A DNA stretch of 64,000 nt from Candidatus Calditenuaceae archaeon (GTDB taxonomy: Archaea; Thermoproteota; Nitrososphaeria_A; Caldarchaeales; Calditenuaceae), in the NCBI GenBank assembly GCA_025059595.1, contig JANXDI010000021.1:28226-92225 (forward strand). Reading direction: 5' to 3'. The position numbers were made by a program, and so were the translations under genes. The notes under the pieces were generated by a model. That model had not been told where the DNA came from, searched no databases, and saw only the letters and a list, made by a program, of their open reading frames with translations. Of this stretch, positions 9,293-18,372 are shown in pieces. How positions within the stretch are numbered: position 1 is the first letter of the stretch; every line of letters starts with the position of its first letter.

Positions 9293-10309
9293 TTAGAAAA
9301 CTAAGATAAGCTTGCCTACGTTTCCCCTTCTCTCGATGATTTCTAAAGCCTCGGAGGATTTTTCGAGAGGAATCTTTGTTACCCTTGGCTTGAGGCGGCC
9401 AGACTCGAGTAAGAGTAGCGCCTCTCTCAAGCTGTTAATCGTAGAGCCTAACGCGCCTACTACGGCGTTCTCTCTTAGTATTATGAAGCCCAGCGGCACC
9501 CTAGCCTCACCCACTGAGACGTTACCTATCACGACAACGCGGCCTCCCCAAGCCGTGGACCGGAGAGAATGGTCAAACGTTGGTTCACCTACGCACTCCA
9601 CCACAACATCTACACCCTCTCCGCCGGTGACCTCCTTAACTTTCGTGGAGAGCATGTCAGCGCCGACCAGCACGTAATCAGCTCCGGCCAGCCTGACATC
9701 CTCAGACTTCGAGACTTTCGAGGTGCTTGCAATTACGATGCATCCGAGGAGCTTGGAGACCATGACTGCATGTATTCCGACGCCCCCACCAGCTCCGGTT
9801 ACCAAGACCTTCTCACCGGGCCTAACTCTAGCCCTATCTCTGAGTGCGTGAATCAACATGCCCAATACACATCCCGCTATCGATGCATCAGATGCGTCGA
9901 CATGACGGGGCATCTTGACAACGTCTCTCGCATTCACGAGGATGTATTCAGCCCATGAGCCGCTCCTTTCCTCTCCGAGCTGTCGCCTGTTTCGGCAGAG
10001 ATTCACCCGCCCCTCCAGACAATATCTACACTCTCCGCAGGTGGAGTATGGAAGGCCAGCGACCCTTTCACCAGTAGCCAAGCCCTCCACGTCCTCACCC
10101 ACCTCGACGACGACTCCAGCGAACTCGTGTCCCATAATCACCGGCCGCTTCGCCCTCGGCATCAGCCCCCTCAGATTCAGGAGGTCCCTGTAGCAGACGC
10201 CGGCAGCCTCAACCCGGACCAGAACCTCTCCTCTCCCCGGCGGCCCCGGCTCCTTGACCTCTTTGAGGAGTGGGTGGGGCTGCCCCTCCTCGATAATTGC
10301 GGCTTTCAA
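9293..10309 (-). CDS. Zinc-dependent alcohol dehydrogenase family (MDR)
   Basis: GHEFAGVVVEVGEDVE...CGECRYCLEGRVNLC...VTGAGGGVGIHAV. Confidence 0.92.
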   Translation of the reverse strand: MKAAIIEEGQPHPLLKEVKEPGPPGRGEVLVRVEAAGVCYRDLLNLRGLMPRAKRPVIMGHEFAGVVVEVGEDVEGLATGERVAGLPYSTCGECRYCLEGRVNLCRNRRQLGEERSGSWAEYILVNARDVVKMPRHVDASDASIAGCVLGMLIHALRDRARVRPGEKVLVTGAGGGVGIHAVMVSKLLGCIVIASTSKVSKSEDVRLAGADYVLVGADMLSTKVKEVTGGEGVDVVVECVGEPTFDHSLRSTAWGGRVVVIGNVSVGEARVPLGFIILRENAVVGALGSTINSLREALLLLESGRLKPRVTKIPLEKSSEALEIIERRGNVGKLILVF

Positions 10310-10363
10310 TTCCGATGGTGCTGGTGTTGAGTTTCTTATTTGTTGGCCGCTAGTTCTGCCGAC

Positions 10364-12469
10364 TTATCGCTTGGCCTTGAAGTGGATTATTCTGCTCTTG
10401 TAGTCTCCTCTTAGTGCTGGGTCGATTCCGTAGTTCATGAGGAGTGCGCCTGTTAGGGTCTGGCCGCTCGAGTCAAGCTCATAGATGAAGTCGGGGTCGA
10501 GTCCCCGGAGCGTGACGTTGGCTATCCTCTCGCCGAACCCCTGCTGGAGGCTGAAGAGGAAGAGTAGAGACTCTGCCTTATCGGGCGTTACGTATTGGAA
10601 GGCTGCTAAGCCCCCGCACCGTGGACTCCTAAGCCTGTAGAGGTCTCCATCCTGGACGATGTGCCTTACTTTTTTGTAGAACTCTATGTGCATCTTCGCC
10701 TCCTCAATCTCCTGCTTGCTAAGCTCGAGGAGGTTCACGCTGACGCCCAGCGCCCCCATCATGGCTGAGTGGAATCTGAACTCGAGGGAGAGCGACCTGT
10801 TGGTGAGGAAGTTGGGGACCCCCGTCACCCAAGCCCCCATAGTCTTCGGGCAGTAGGCCATCGTGTAGCCCTCCTGGATGTAGAGTCTGTCGAGGGCGTC
10901 AGTGTTGTCGCTCGTCCAAAACTGGTCATACCTCTCCATCGCCCCCAAGTCCACACGCCCGCCTCCACCTGAGCATCCCTCAAAGACCACGTCCGGATGC
11001 CTCCTCCTCAACTCGTCAAGAATATCGTATATCGCAAGGACGTGTCTCACCCAAATCTCCCTCTGCCTCTCGCGCGGGGCATCAGGCCAGCCCGGCTCGC
11101 TGAAGTTCCTATTCATGTCCCATTTGACGAAGCCTATATCGTTCTCGGTCAGCAGCCTGTCGAGCCAGCCGAAAACGTATTCCCTGACATCGCTTCTGCA
11201 GAGGTTTAACACAAGCTGGTTCCTCATCTCGCTCCTCGGCCTACCGGGGAAGTGGTAGACCCAGTCCGGATGCCTCCTATAGAGGTCGCTGTTCGGATTC
11301 ACGTTCTCAGGCTCAACCCATATTCCGAACTTCATGCCGAGAGATTTGACATGCTCAATCACGGGGCCGAGACCGCGAGGAAACTTGCTAGGGTCAGGCT
11401 CCCAGTCCCCAAGCCCGGCCCTATCATCGTTCCTGCCCCTAAACCAGCCGTCATCAACCACAAATATCTCAACTCCAATCTCGGCGGCTCTCTCCGCCAG
11501 CGTCTTCAAATTCTCCTCGTTTACGTTGAAGTATAGCGTCTCCCAAGTATTGTAGATTACTGGGCGCGGTTTATCCGCGTGATTTTTAGGCAGGACTTCA
11601 CGCCTCTCGAATCTGTGAAGCGACCTGCTGAGCCCGCCAAACCCCTCGGAGCTGTACGCAACAACCATCTTCGGAGTTGTGAAGGATTCTCCGGGAGCGA
11701 GGTGCCAGCTGAAGTCAAAGTCGTTTACACCCATGTAGAGCCTGAGCTGGTCGTGAGAAGCATACTCCGCGACAGCTTTCCAGTTCCCGCTCCACGCGAG
11801 GAGGCAGCCCCAAACCTCGCCATCCTCCTCAACCGCATCTCCAGAGTCAAGAAAGAGCGCGGGATTCAGCTGGTGGCTGGTAGTACCTCTCCTGCTCTCA
11901 AGAACCTTTTTACCCGCCTTAAGCTCTTCCTCGACTACTCTAGTCTCACCCGCCCAGTGTCCCGCAAGGTATCCTAGACGCCAAGTGCTTCGACGGGGTA
12001 GTGAGACCGCACCTGAGAGGGCTTCCTCCAGAGTTACAGCTTCTTGACCTGCGTTCCGGATGATAGCCCACCTCGAGATCAAGTTATACTCTGGGTATGC
12101 TCTGTAGTGGAGCTCAACTTGGAGGCTGTATCCTATGTCCCCGAGTGTTACGGCTAGCTCGCGGCTATCAGTGATGCTGTGCCCCACGTATTTTAGGACA
12201 CAGTCCCGAATTCCACCCGGTAGCTCAGCCTTCAAGCAAGGCTCCATGAACCTGAGGCCTCCAAACGTGCTATACTCCTCCCTCAAGAGGTGCAGGCCGG
12301 GCTCGAAGGGAAAGTGGCCTTCAAGCCGGAAAGTCTCCGCGGGTCCGACGCGCCCGCCACAGTGAACGTTGATTAGAGAACCATCATCAGCGACCTTCAA
12401 GAGATATTGGAGCGCTCCGGCGTTGATGGACCAGAGCTTTTCACGAGAGCTAAACTCTATAGTGGCCAC
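10364..12469 (-). CDS. Alpha-galactosidase (GH36-like)
   Basis: DDGWFRGRNDDRAGLGDWEPDPSKFPRGL..., KWDMNR nucleophile motif, FEGCSGGGGRVDLGAM...WTSDNTDALDR acid/base region. Confidence 0.92.
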   Translation of the reverse strand: MATIEFSSREKLWSINAGALQYLLKVADDGSLINVHCGGRVGPAETFRLEGHFPFEPGLHLLREEYSTFGGLRFMEPCLKAELPGGIRDCVLKYVGHSITDSRELAVTLGDIGYSLQVELHYRAYPEYNLISRWAIIRNAGQEAVTLEEALSGAVSLPRRSTWRLGYLAGHWAGETRVVEEELKAGKKVLESRRGTTSHQLNPALFLDSGDAVEEDGEVWGCLLAWSGNWKAVAEYASHDQLRLYMGVNDFDFSWHLAPGESFTTPKMVVAYSSEGFGGLSRSLHRFERREVLPKNHADKPRPVIYNTWETLYFNVNEENLKTLAERAAEIGVEIFVVDDGWFRGRNDDRAGLGDWEPDPSKFPRGLGPVIEHVKSLGMKFGIWVEPENVNPNSDLYRRHPDWVYHFPGRPRSEMRNQLVLNLCRSDVREYVFGWLDRLLTENDIGFVKWDMNRNFSEPGWPDAPRERQREIWVRHVLAIYDILDELRRRHPDVVFEGCSGGGGRVDLGAMERYDQFWTSDNTDALDRLYIQEGYTMAYCPKTMGAWVTGVPNFLTNRSLSLEFRFHSAMMGALGVSVNLLELSKQEIEEAKMHIEFYKKVRHIVQDGDLYRLRSPRCGGLAAFQYVTPDKAESLLFLFSLQQGFGERIANVTLRGLDPDFIYELDSSGQTLTGALLMNYGIDPALRGDYKSRIIHFKAKR

Positions 12470-12562
12470 GGATGAGCTTCGGGTGGTCTTGCTTATTTCT
12501 TTATCCCGGGGGCAGGTTTAACTCCACACGGTTAATATTACGGGGCTCGAGTCGTCTGGCGG

Positions 12563-13525
12563 ATGAAATTTTACTTCTCTTCAAGCTACGATGTCCCGGC
12601 TGGCACGGAAGAGGTTCACAAATTCTTCAAGGACACGAGTAACATGTCTAAGTGTTGGCCGGCCGAGTTGAGCCTCCGAATAGTTGAGAGCCGCGGCAAC
12701 GAATATACAGCGACCTTTAGACTGCTAGGGCAGAAATGGACGGCTAGGTTCAGGATAACCGAGCTCGGCCCCGGCAACCAATATCACGAGACTCTAGACT
12801 TTCCCTTCGGCAAGCTGAGTCATGAAATTCGGGTAGAATCCTTGAATGGAGGGTCTCGGGTTCAGGAGAGGATGATACTTGAGACCCTGAATCCGCTCGC
12901 CAGCCGATTCTTAGGCCGAATACTCAGATATAGGGAGGCTATGATTAAGAAATGTCTCGGCGTTGAGGGCGAGGCTGTTTACAGGGACCCTTTGAGAGTG
13001 AGCCTCTTGGCCGGAAACATGGTCTCCGTCGCGGCGATAGCAGTAGCGGTTATCCTTCTCCTACTTCCTACGAGCCCTAACCCTCTTATCGACCTAGTCC
13101 AGAGGATAGTGCCCTGGGCTCTTCTCTGGTTCTTCACTCACGACCTAGCGCACCTGCTTGTGGGCGCGGCGGTAGGTGTGAGGTTCAGCTACTACTACAT
13201 CGGACTCTCAAACATCGTCAGGCTCGGAATAATTCCGAGACCACTCAAACTGCTTCCACTCGCACTCGGCATAAAGATTAACAGAGCTGAAAGTAGCGCG
13301 AGCCCAAAGGGCTTCGCAGCCATGTACGCGGCCGGCCCCCTCGCCTCCATGATATCTCCTCTCGCCGCGGCACTTCTGACCCATTTCTTACATGGACCCA
13401 GCCTAACCTCATACATACTTCTAGCAGCGTCCATACTGAACATCGCATTCACCGCATATTTCAGCCCAAAGGCAGGCTGCCTGGGAAAAGCCAGAAACGC
13501 CCTCAAAAAGGCGCGTGAAACTTAA
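12563..13525 (+). CDS. SRPBCC-like domain fused to an M50-like (site-2-protease-like) membrane domain
   Basis: N-terminal polyketide-cyclase/SRPBCC-like pattern; C-terminal TM region with HDLAH and AAGPLASMISPLAA. Confidence 0.5.
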   Translation: MKFYFSSSYDVPAGTEEVHKFFKDTSNMSKCWPAELSLRIVESRGNEYTATFRLLGQKWTARFRITELGPGNQYHETLDFPFGKLSHEIRVESLNGGSRVQERMILETLNPLASRFLGRILRYREAMIKKCLGVEGEAVYRDPLRVSLLAGNMVSVAAIAVAVILLLLPTSPNPLIDLVQRIVPWALLWFFTHDLAHLLVGAAVGVRFSYYYIGLSNIVRLGIIPRPLKLLPLALGIKINRAESSASPKGFAAMYAAGPLASMISPLAAALLTHFLHGPSLTSYILLAASILNIAFTAYFSPKAGCLGKARNALKKARET

Positions 13526-13568
13526 AAACAACCACACGGGCAGTAACAGAGTGGAGAGGTATTCCGTT

Positions 13569-13643
13569 GCCTGGGTAGTATAGCCAGGTCTAGTATCGGC
13601 GGCTGTCGCCCGCCGGACCCGGGTTCAAATCCCGGCCCAGGCG
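13569..13643 (+). tRNA. tRNA-Asp (anticodon GTC)
   Basis: GCCTGGG...CCCAGGC acceptor, GGCGG-CTGTCGC-CCGCC anticodon arm, CCGGGTTCAAATCCCGG T arm. Confidence 0.93.
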
Positions 13644-13663
13644 CCTTCCGCCCTAGCGGCTTT

Positions 13664-14107
13664 TCAGCCGAAAGTCCTCTGCTGTGTCAACTCGCTCGGT
13701 GTTCGTGTCTTTACTGGGAGCCTGCCCGCGGGGGCTGTCCTCCAAGTGAGGTAGAGCTGGACTTCGGGGGTCGTGTCCAGCACCATTGCCTCGAGTGCGT
13801 CCTTGTAGCTTAGCCCCTTCGCGAGGTATCGCATCACGTTTTCTATGTGCTCCTCCCACGAGTCCGGGTGAGGTGGGAAAAGTATTCTGTGCTCCTCGCT
13901 TCTCAGGTAGCTTAGGTAGAGCTCACGCCCGCTCTTCTCTCCCGCATGTCTCGAAATGACGCCAACCAAGTCCAGCAGCCCGTAGATGGTTACACCTTTT
14001 ACTGAGCCCCTCAGCCTCCTCAGAGCCTCCTCGTTATCGTTCCAGCGCGGGTCTGCCCGGAGCGAAAGGTGATGCAGAATCAGGACATCCGAGCCCACGA
14101 CTATCAA
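13664..14107 (-). CDS. PIN-domain-like putative toxin
   Basis: Downstream of and codirectional with an RHH protein; N-terminal VVGSDVLILHHL and later acidic residues fit a PIN fold. Confidence 0.55.
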   Translation of the reverse strand: MIVVGSDVLILHHLSLRADPRWNDNEEALRRLRGSVKGVTIYGLLDLVGVISRHAGEKSGRELYLSYLRSEEHRILFPPHPDSWEEHIENVMRYLAKGLSYKDALEAMVLDTTPEVQLYLTWRTAPAGRLPVKTRTPSELTQQRTFG

Positions 14108-14122
14108 CTTGGGGTTGCCACC

Positions 14123-14389
14123 TCACTCATCGTCCTCGATGTGGGGCCTTCCCGTAGAGGGCGTGAATATCAGCTCCTCGGGATTTCCGGTCCTGCTTAG
14201 CCGCCCGCTGAGGTAGAGCGCGGTCGCCCGGGCCTCGGGCGAAGTTCTAGAATATTTGGCTAGGAGCATCCTGATGGCGTCGCTTATGGCTTCGCTCCTG
14301 TTCCGGTAAAGCCCTTCACTACAGAGCTCATCTATCCTCCTGACGAGGGTTGAGCTAACCCTGACCTGGAGAAGAACGGTGTCGGCCAT
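14123..14389 (-). CDS. Ribbon-helix-helix (CopG/MetJ-type) DNA-binding protein, putative antitoxin
   Basis: VLLQVRVSSTLVRRIDELCSEGLYRNRSEAISDAIRMLL. Confidence 0.88.
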   Translation of the reverse strand: MADTVLLQVRVSSTLVRRIDELCSEGLYRNRSEAISDAIRMLLAKYSRTSPEARATALYLSGRLSRTGNPEELIFTPSTGRPHIEDDE

Positions 14390-14399
14390 TCGGACCCAA

Positions 14400-14417
14400 C
14401 ATACATCTTGATGTATG
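14400..14417. promoter_or_regulatory. Perfect inverted repeat, putative RHH operator
   Basis: CATACATC-TT-GATGTATG immediately upstream of the RHH gene start (14389). Confidence 0.65.
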
Positions 14418-14482
14418 ATTATTAAAGCATTTTAGAGCCAGTCCTCTTTTCGCATGGGGTAGAATATCTTTTTAAGCTGGGA

Positions 14483-14914
14483 TTGACAACTATAAGGTTG
14501 AACCCCCTTATGCAAGATTATGTCAAGCTCGGCAGATTGGAAGAGCGAGCCCTCAAGCTTTTACTCAAATATGGTGATAGGGGCCTTTTGCAGTCTGAGC
14601 TTTGGCATCTGCTCGGTATTACAAGCAGGGATGGCTCTCGCGTGGCGATTAAGCTGGAGAAGAGGGGGTTAATCAAGAGGGTCCGCGAATTCGCAAACGA
14701 TAGATGGACTATGCGGCTTATCTCCTTGGTGAAGCCTCTTGACTTAAGCATTATAAGAGACTCTCCCTGCCCTCCATGCCCGTATAATGATTTCTGCGGG
14801 GTTTCAGGCACATACACGCCGACTCAGTGTGTGCTGATAGAGTCTTGGCTCCTCTCTCTAGTCGACGCCAAGGCGGGAAGGGTTGAGACGACGGTCCAAG
14901 CGGTGAAGACTTAG
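14483..14914 (+). CDS. Transcription factor TFE-beta (RPC34/RPC39-like winged helix with Cys cluster)
   Basis: Winged helix followed by CPPCPYNDFCGVSGTYTPTQCVLIESWL, matching the RPC39/TFE-beta Fe-S motif layout. Start may be TTG 14496 or ATG 14510. Confidence 0.78.
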   Translation: MTTIRLNPLMQDYVKLGRLEERALKLLLKYGDRGLLQSELWHLLGITSRDGSRVAIKLEKRGLIKRVREFANDRWTMRLISLVKPLDLSIIRDSPCPPCPYNDFCGVSGTYTPTQCVLIESWLLSLVDAKAGRVETTVQAVKT

Positions 14915-15006
14915 AGAGTCTTTTACGGAGTTTAGAGCTGCCACAACTGTGTAAATAAAATCGGTTTATTGCCCACCACAGGCAAACGTAGAGAGCGAAT
15001 TAGGAT

Positions 15007-15642
15007 ATGGCTGCATCGACCGTAGAGATCTTCAATTCGCTCTGGACCGTCTTTGTTACTCTCGGCGTTCTTGTGGGGGTCGTAGTTATCTCTTACATGG
15101 CCTATCTGGTGGTGAGGAACAGGGCGCGGCCTGGCAGGCCTGAGCCCGAAGACGTTCCTAAACCGGGAGAGCTCCCACGTGAGCAGAGAGGAGCTAAGAA
15201 GCTCTTAATCTCGGTCATCTTGAGCGCAACAATCGTCATCTCCCTGATTCTCATCACCTTCACGGCGCTCGACGTCCTAGACCGCCCGCCTGCAGATGCC
15301 TTTGAGGTCAAGGTAGTGGCATTCCAGTGGGGCTGGAAGTTCTACTACCCGAACGGGTATGAGTCGACTGGTGAACTCAGAATTCCGAGAGGAGTGCCCG
15401 TGAAATTCTACGTAACGAGCCAAGACGTCTTTCACAATATGGGTATTATCGACTTAAGGTTCAAAGTGGATGCGATTCCCGGAAAGACGAACATAGGGTG
15501 GATGAGAGTCTATACGACGGGCGTCTACGATATCAGGTGTTTTGAGCTCTGCGGCGACGGCCACGGTGTCATGATTGGGCGCCTAGTCGTCATGGAGCCT
15601 GAAGAGTTTGAGTCTTGGTATTCCTCGCTGACGGTGAGTTAG
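15007..15642 (+). CDS. coxB: Cytochrome c oxidase subunit II (CuA)
   Basis: FQWGWKFYYPNG...SQDVFHNMGI...RCFELCGDGHGVMIGRLVV (CuA ligands). Confidence 0.94.
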   Translation: MAASTVEIFNSLWTVFVTLGVLVGVVVISYMAYLVVRNRARPGRPEPEDVPKPGELPREQRGAKKLLISVILSATIVISLILITFTALDVLDRPPADAFEVKVVAFQWGWKFYYPNGYESTGELRIPRGVPVKFYVTSQDVFHNMGIIDLRFKVDAIPGKTNIGWMRVYTTGVYDIRCFELCGDGHGVMIGRLVVMEPEEFESWYSSLTVS

Positions 15643-17972
15643 GCTTGGGCTCCCACCATCTTCCGCCTACCTCATCTCTGAGGAGGTGGCTGATGACCAC
15701 GGACCACAAGGACGTTGGCATCCTTTACCTCGTTACTTCCATTTACTTCCTCGTGGTCGCCGGAGTCCTCGCATTAGTCTTCAGGCTTCAGCTCGCGGAG
15801 CCCGGCCTGAACTTCCTCTCCCCTACCGCATTCAACCAAGCCATAACGATACATGGGCTGCTAATGATTCTCTTCGTGATATCGCCTCTGGCCTTCGCCT
15901 TGGCCAACTATGTCGTCCCCCTCCAGATAGGTGCAAGGGACTTAGCTTTTCCCAGGCTTAACGCGCTTAGCTACTGGCTATTCCTCTTCGGTGGAGTCCT
16001 CGTTATCATCTCCTTCTTCCAGGAAAGGACGCTCGATGTGGGCTGGACCATGTATCAGCCTCTAACCTCGGCCTTCTCTCCATACGTCGGCGTCAACACC
16101 GGGGGCCTTGGCCTCGCACTCCTCACTGCTTCTGTAACCGTCTCCACAGTGAACTTTGTCGTGACTATTTTCAGGTCTAGAGCTAAGGGGCTTAGGCTGA
16201 CTGCTCTGCCCATGTTTACCATGAGTGTTTTGCTGACCGTGTTGATGATGCTCTACGCTTTTCCCGCCCTGCTTGCCGGAATTATTCTTCTAGCCTCGGA
16301 CAGGCTTCTCGGGACTGTTTACTTCACTTCGCCTGAGGGAGGGGCCATTCTCTGGGACCACATTTTCTGGTTCTTCGGCCACCCGGAGGTCTACATAGTT
16401 CTCTTCCCCGCCCTTGGTGTGATGGCGGATACTCTCGTCACATTCTCTAGGAGGCCGCTCTTCGGCCGGAGAATCATTATCTCAGCCATGGTCATCGTCG
16501 CCCTGATAAGCTTCTTAGTCTGGGGCCACCACATGTTCTTGACCGGCATACACCCCGACGTCAGGAGAGCGTTTGTCGTGACAACCATCGCTATTTCGCT
16601 CCCCTTCGACGCAATCTTCCTATCCTTCATCTACACTCTCTCAAAAGCCAAGATTGAGCTGAGGACACCGATGCTCTTCACACTCGGCTCGATAGCGATA
16701 TTCATCATCGGAGGGATAACGGGTGTTTTCCTCGGCTCGATTGCGTTAGACTATGTCTTGAGGGGGACCTACTTTGTGGTTGCTCACTTCCACTACACGA
16801 TGGCGGGTGGCGGGCTTGTCGGCCTGATTGCGGGGCTCTACTATTGGTATCCTAAGATGACTGGAAGAATGTTTAGCGAGAAGCTAGGGAGGCTCCAGTT
16901 CATACTCACTATGATTGGCTTCAACATGCTCTACTTCCCCCTCTTCTTGGCTTGGGAGATGCCGAGAAGGGTCCCCCTGTACGTCGAGAGCCTGATACCG
17001 CTAAACCAAGTGGCCACCATCGGCGGATTCGTATTCGGGGCATCTTTCCTAGTAATGTTCTGGAACCTACTCTACAGCCTGAAGTACGGTGAGCCTGCGG
17101 GCGAGAACCCGTGGGGTGCACATACACTTGAGTGGATGACAAAATCTCCGCCTCCCTCAGGAAACTTTGAGGGTACACCAGCATTCGTAGACGGCCGGCT
17201 CACATTTGTGGCAGCCAACGGCGCGGCTGGTGGGGAAATGGAAACCCACCTCAGCATCTGGCCGCTGATGCTGAGCCTAGCTTCATTCGTAGCCCTGCTT
17301 GGCTTGACAACTAATATTCTCGTTACAACCGCTGGTCTGGGGCTTCTCGCCTTCTCGGTGCTAGGATTTGCGGGTGAGCGTTTCATCAGCAGAGAGGGCG
17401 AGCTTGGTGAGAGATGGCCCTTCGACCGCGTCGACAGAATGAAACTAGCGTGGTGGACATTCATCTCCTCTGAGATCGTGCTCTTCGGCGTTATATTGAG
17501 CGCCTACGTCTATGTTAGAACAGCCTCCGCGACGTGGCCCGCGCCTGGCACGCTTTTCGATATTGGCCACGGGGCGGTGAATACGTTTGTGCTTCTGACG
17601 AGTAGCCTTACAGTTGCCTTGGCCCTCGCCTCTTCGAGGAGCGGCAGCAGGGCCGGTACCGTCGGGTTCCTCGCCGCGACTCTCGCGCTCGGCGCCTTCT
17701 TTCTCTTCAACAAGTATGACGAGTGGGCTGAGCTCTTCGGCCACGGAGTGACTTTCTCATCAGGCCTTCCAGCCTCGACATTCTTCCTCACGACCGGGAT
17801 TCATGGGGCGCATGTCTTCGCCGGCCTCTTGGCCTTGGTTTATCTCTTAGTCAGGGCTTTGAGAGGTGCCTATGTTAGGGATGGGCATGAGACACTTGAA
17901 TATTTCGGATACTACTGGCACTTTGTCGATATTGTCTGGGTCTTCATCTTTCCGCTCTTTTATCTGGTGTGA
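15615..17972 (+). CDS. Fused cytochrome c oxidase subunits I and III
   Basis: Subunit I motifs (WDHIFWFFGHPEVYIVLFPALG, WGHHMFLTGI, VVAHFHYTMAGG) then subunit III-like segment (WWTFISSEIVLFG...GIHGAHVFAGLLAL...YYWHFVDIVWVFIFPLFYL). ATG 15693 has a GGAGGTG SD 4 nt upstream and may be the true start. Confidence 0.94.
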   Translation: MVFLADGELGLGSHHLPPTSSLRRWLMTTDHKDVGILYLVTSIYFLVVAGVLALVFRLQLAEPGLNFLSPTAFNQAITIHGLLMILFVISPLAFALANYVVPLQIGARDLAFPRLNALSYWLFLFGGVLVIISFFQERTLDVGWTMYQPLTSAFSPYVGVNTGGLGLALLTASVTVSTVNFVVTIFRSRAKGLRLTALPMFTMSVLLTVLMMLYAFPALLAGIILLASDRLLGTVYFTSPEGGAILWDHIFWFFGHPEVYIVLFPALGVMADTLVTFSRRPLFGRRIIISAMVIVALISFLVWGHHMFLTGIHPDVRRAFVVTTIAISLPFDAIFLSFIYTLSKAKIELRTPMLFTLGSIAIFIIGGITGVFLGSIALDYVLRGTYFVVAHFHYTMAGGGLVGLIAGLYYWYPKMTGRMFSEKLGRLQFILTMIGFNMLYFPLFLAWEMPRRVPLYVESLIPLNQVATIGGFVFGASFLVMFWNLLYSLKYGEPAGENPWGAHTLEWMTKSPPPSGNFEGTPAFVDGRLTFVAANGAAGGEMETHLSIWPLMLSLASFVALLGLTTNILVTTAGLGLLAFSVLGFAGERFISREGELGERWPFDRVDRMKLAWWTFISSEIVLFGVILSAYVYVRTASATWPAPGTLFDIGHGAVNTFVLLTSSLTVALALASSRSGSRAGTVGFLAATLALGAFFLFNKYDEWAELFGHGVTFSSGLPASTFFLTTGIHGAHVFAGLLALVYLLVRALRGAYVRDGHETLEYFGYYWHFVDIVWVFIFPLFYLV

Positions 17973-17981
17973 GGTGAGTGT

Positions 17982-18257
17982 GTGATGCGCCTCTGGGTCT
18001 ATCTCTCGGTCTTCGCCGCCCTCGTCCTGATGACTGTTCTTGAGCTGATTATCTTCGGGCAGCCCCTTCCGAGAGTGGTCGTAGACCTAAGTATCATAGG
18101 CCTCGCCGGCGGTAAGGCGGTCCTCATAGCACTCTTCTTCCAGCACCTCGCCTACGAGCCTCGAAGCCTCTCGGCTTTCGCCCTACTCGGAATAGGAAGC
18201 GTCATCGCCTTCCTCTTCCTGAGCGTCTACTCGATAATCGAGCTTAGATTCGGATAA
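17982..18257 (+). CDS. Cytochrome oxidase subunit IV-like small membrane protein
   Basis: About 91 aa, three hydrophobic segments, directly after coxI-III. Confidence 0.75.
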   Translation: MMRLWVYLSVFAALVLMTVLELIIFGQPLPRVVVDLSIIGLAGGKAVLIALFFQHLAYEPRSLSAFALLGIGSVIAFLFLSVYSIIELRFG

Positions 18258-18279
18258 CGCGTTCGGAGGTGCGTGGTTT

Positions 18280-18372
18280 CTGAGAAGCGCATATGTGGCC
18301 GCCGCCCTCGCCGGCTTGGCGGGCCTCGCGATTCTGGTTTTGCTGCTCTGGAGGCTTGTCGGAGGAATCTAA
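18280..18372 (+). CDS. Candidate 30-aa single-TM peptide, possible oxidase accessory subunit
   Basis: LRSAYVAAALAGLAGLAILVLLLWRLVGGI-stop; GGAGGTG SD at 18265-18271, CTG at 18280; below the track length cutoff. Confidence 0.4.
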   Translation: MRSAYVAAALAGLAGLAILVLLLWRLVGGI

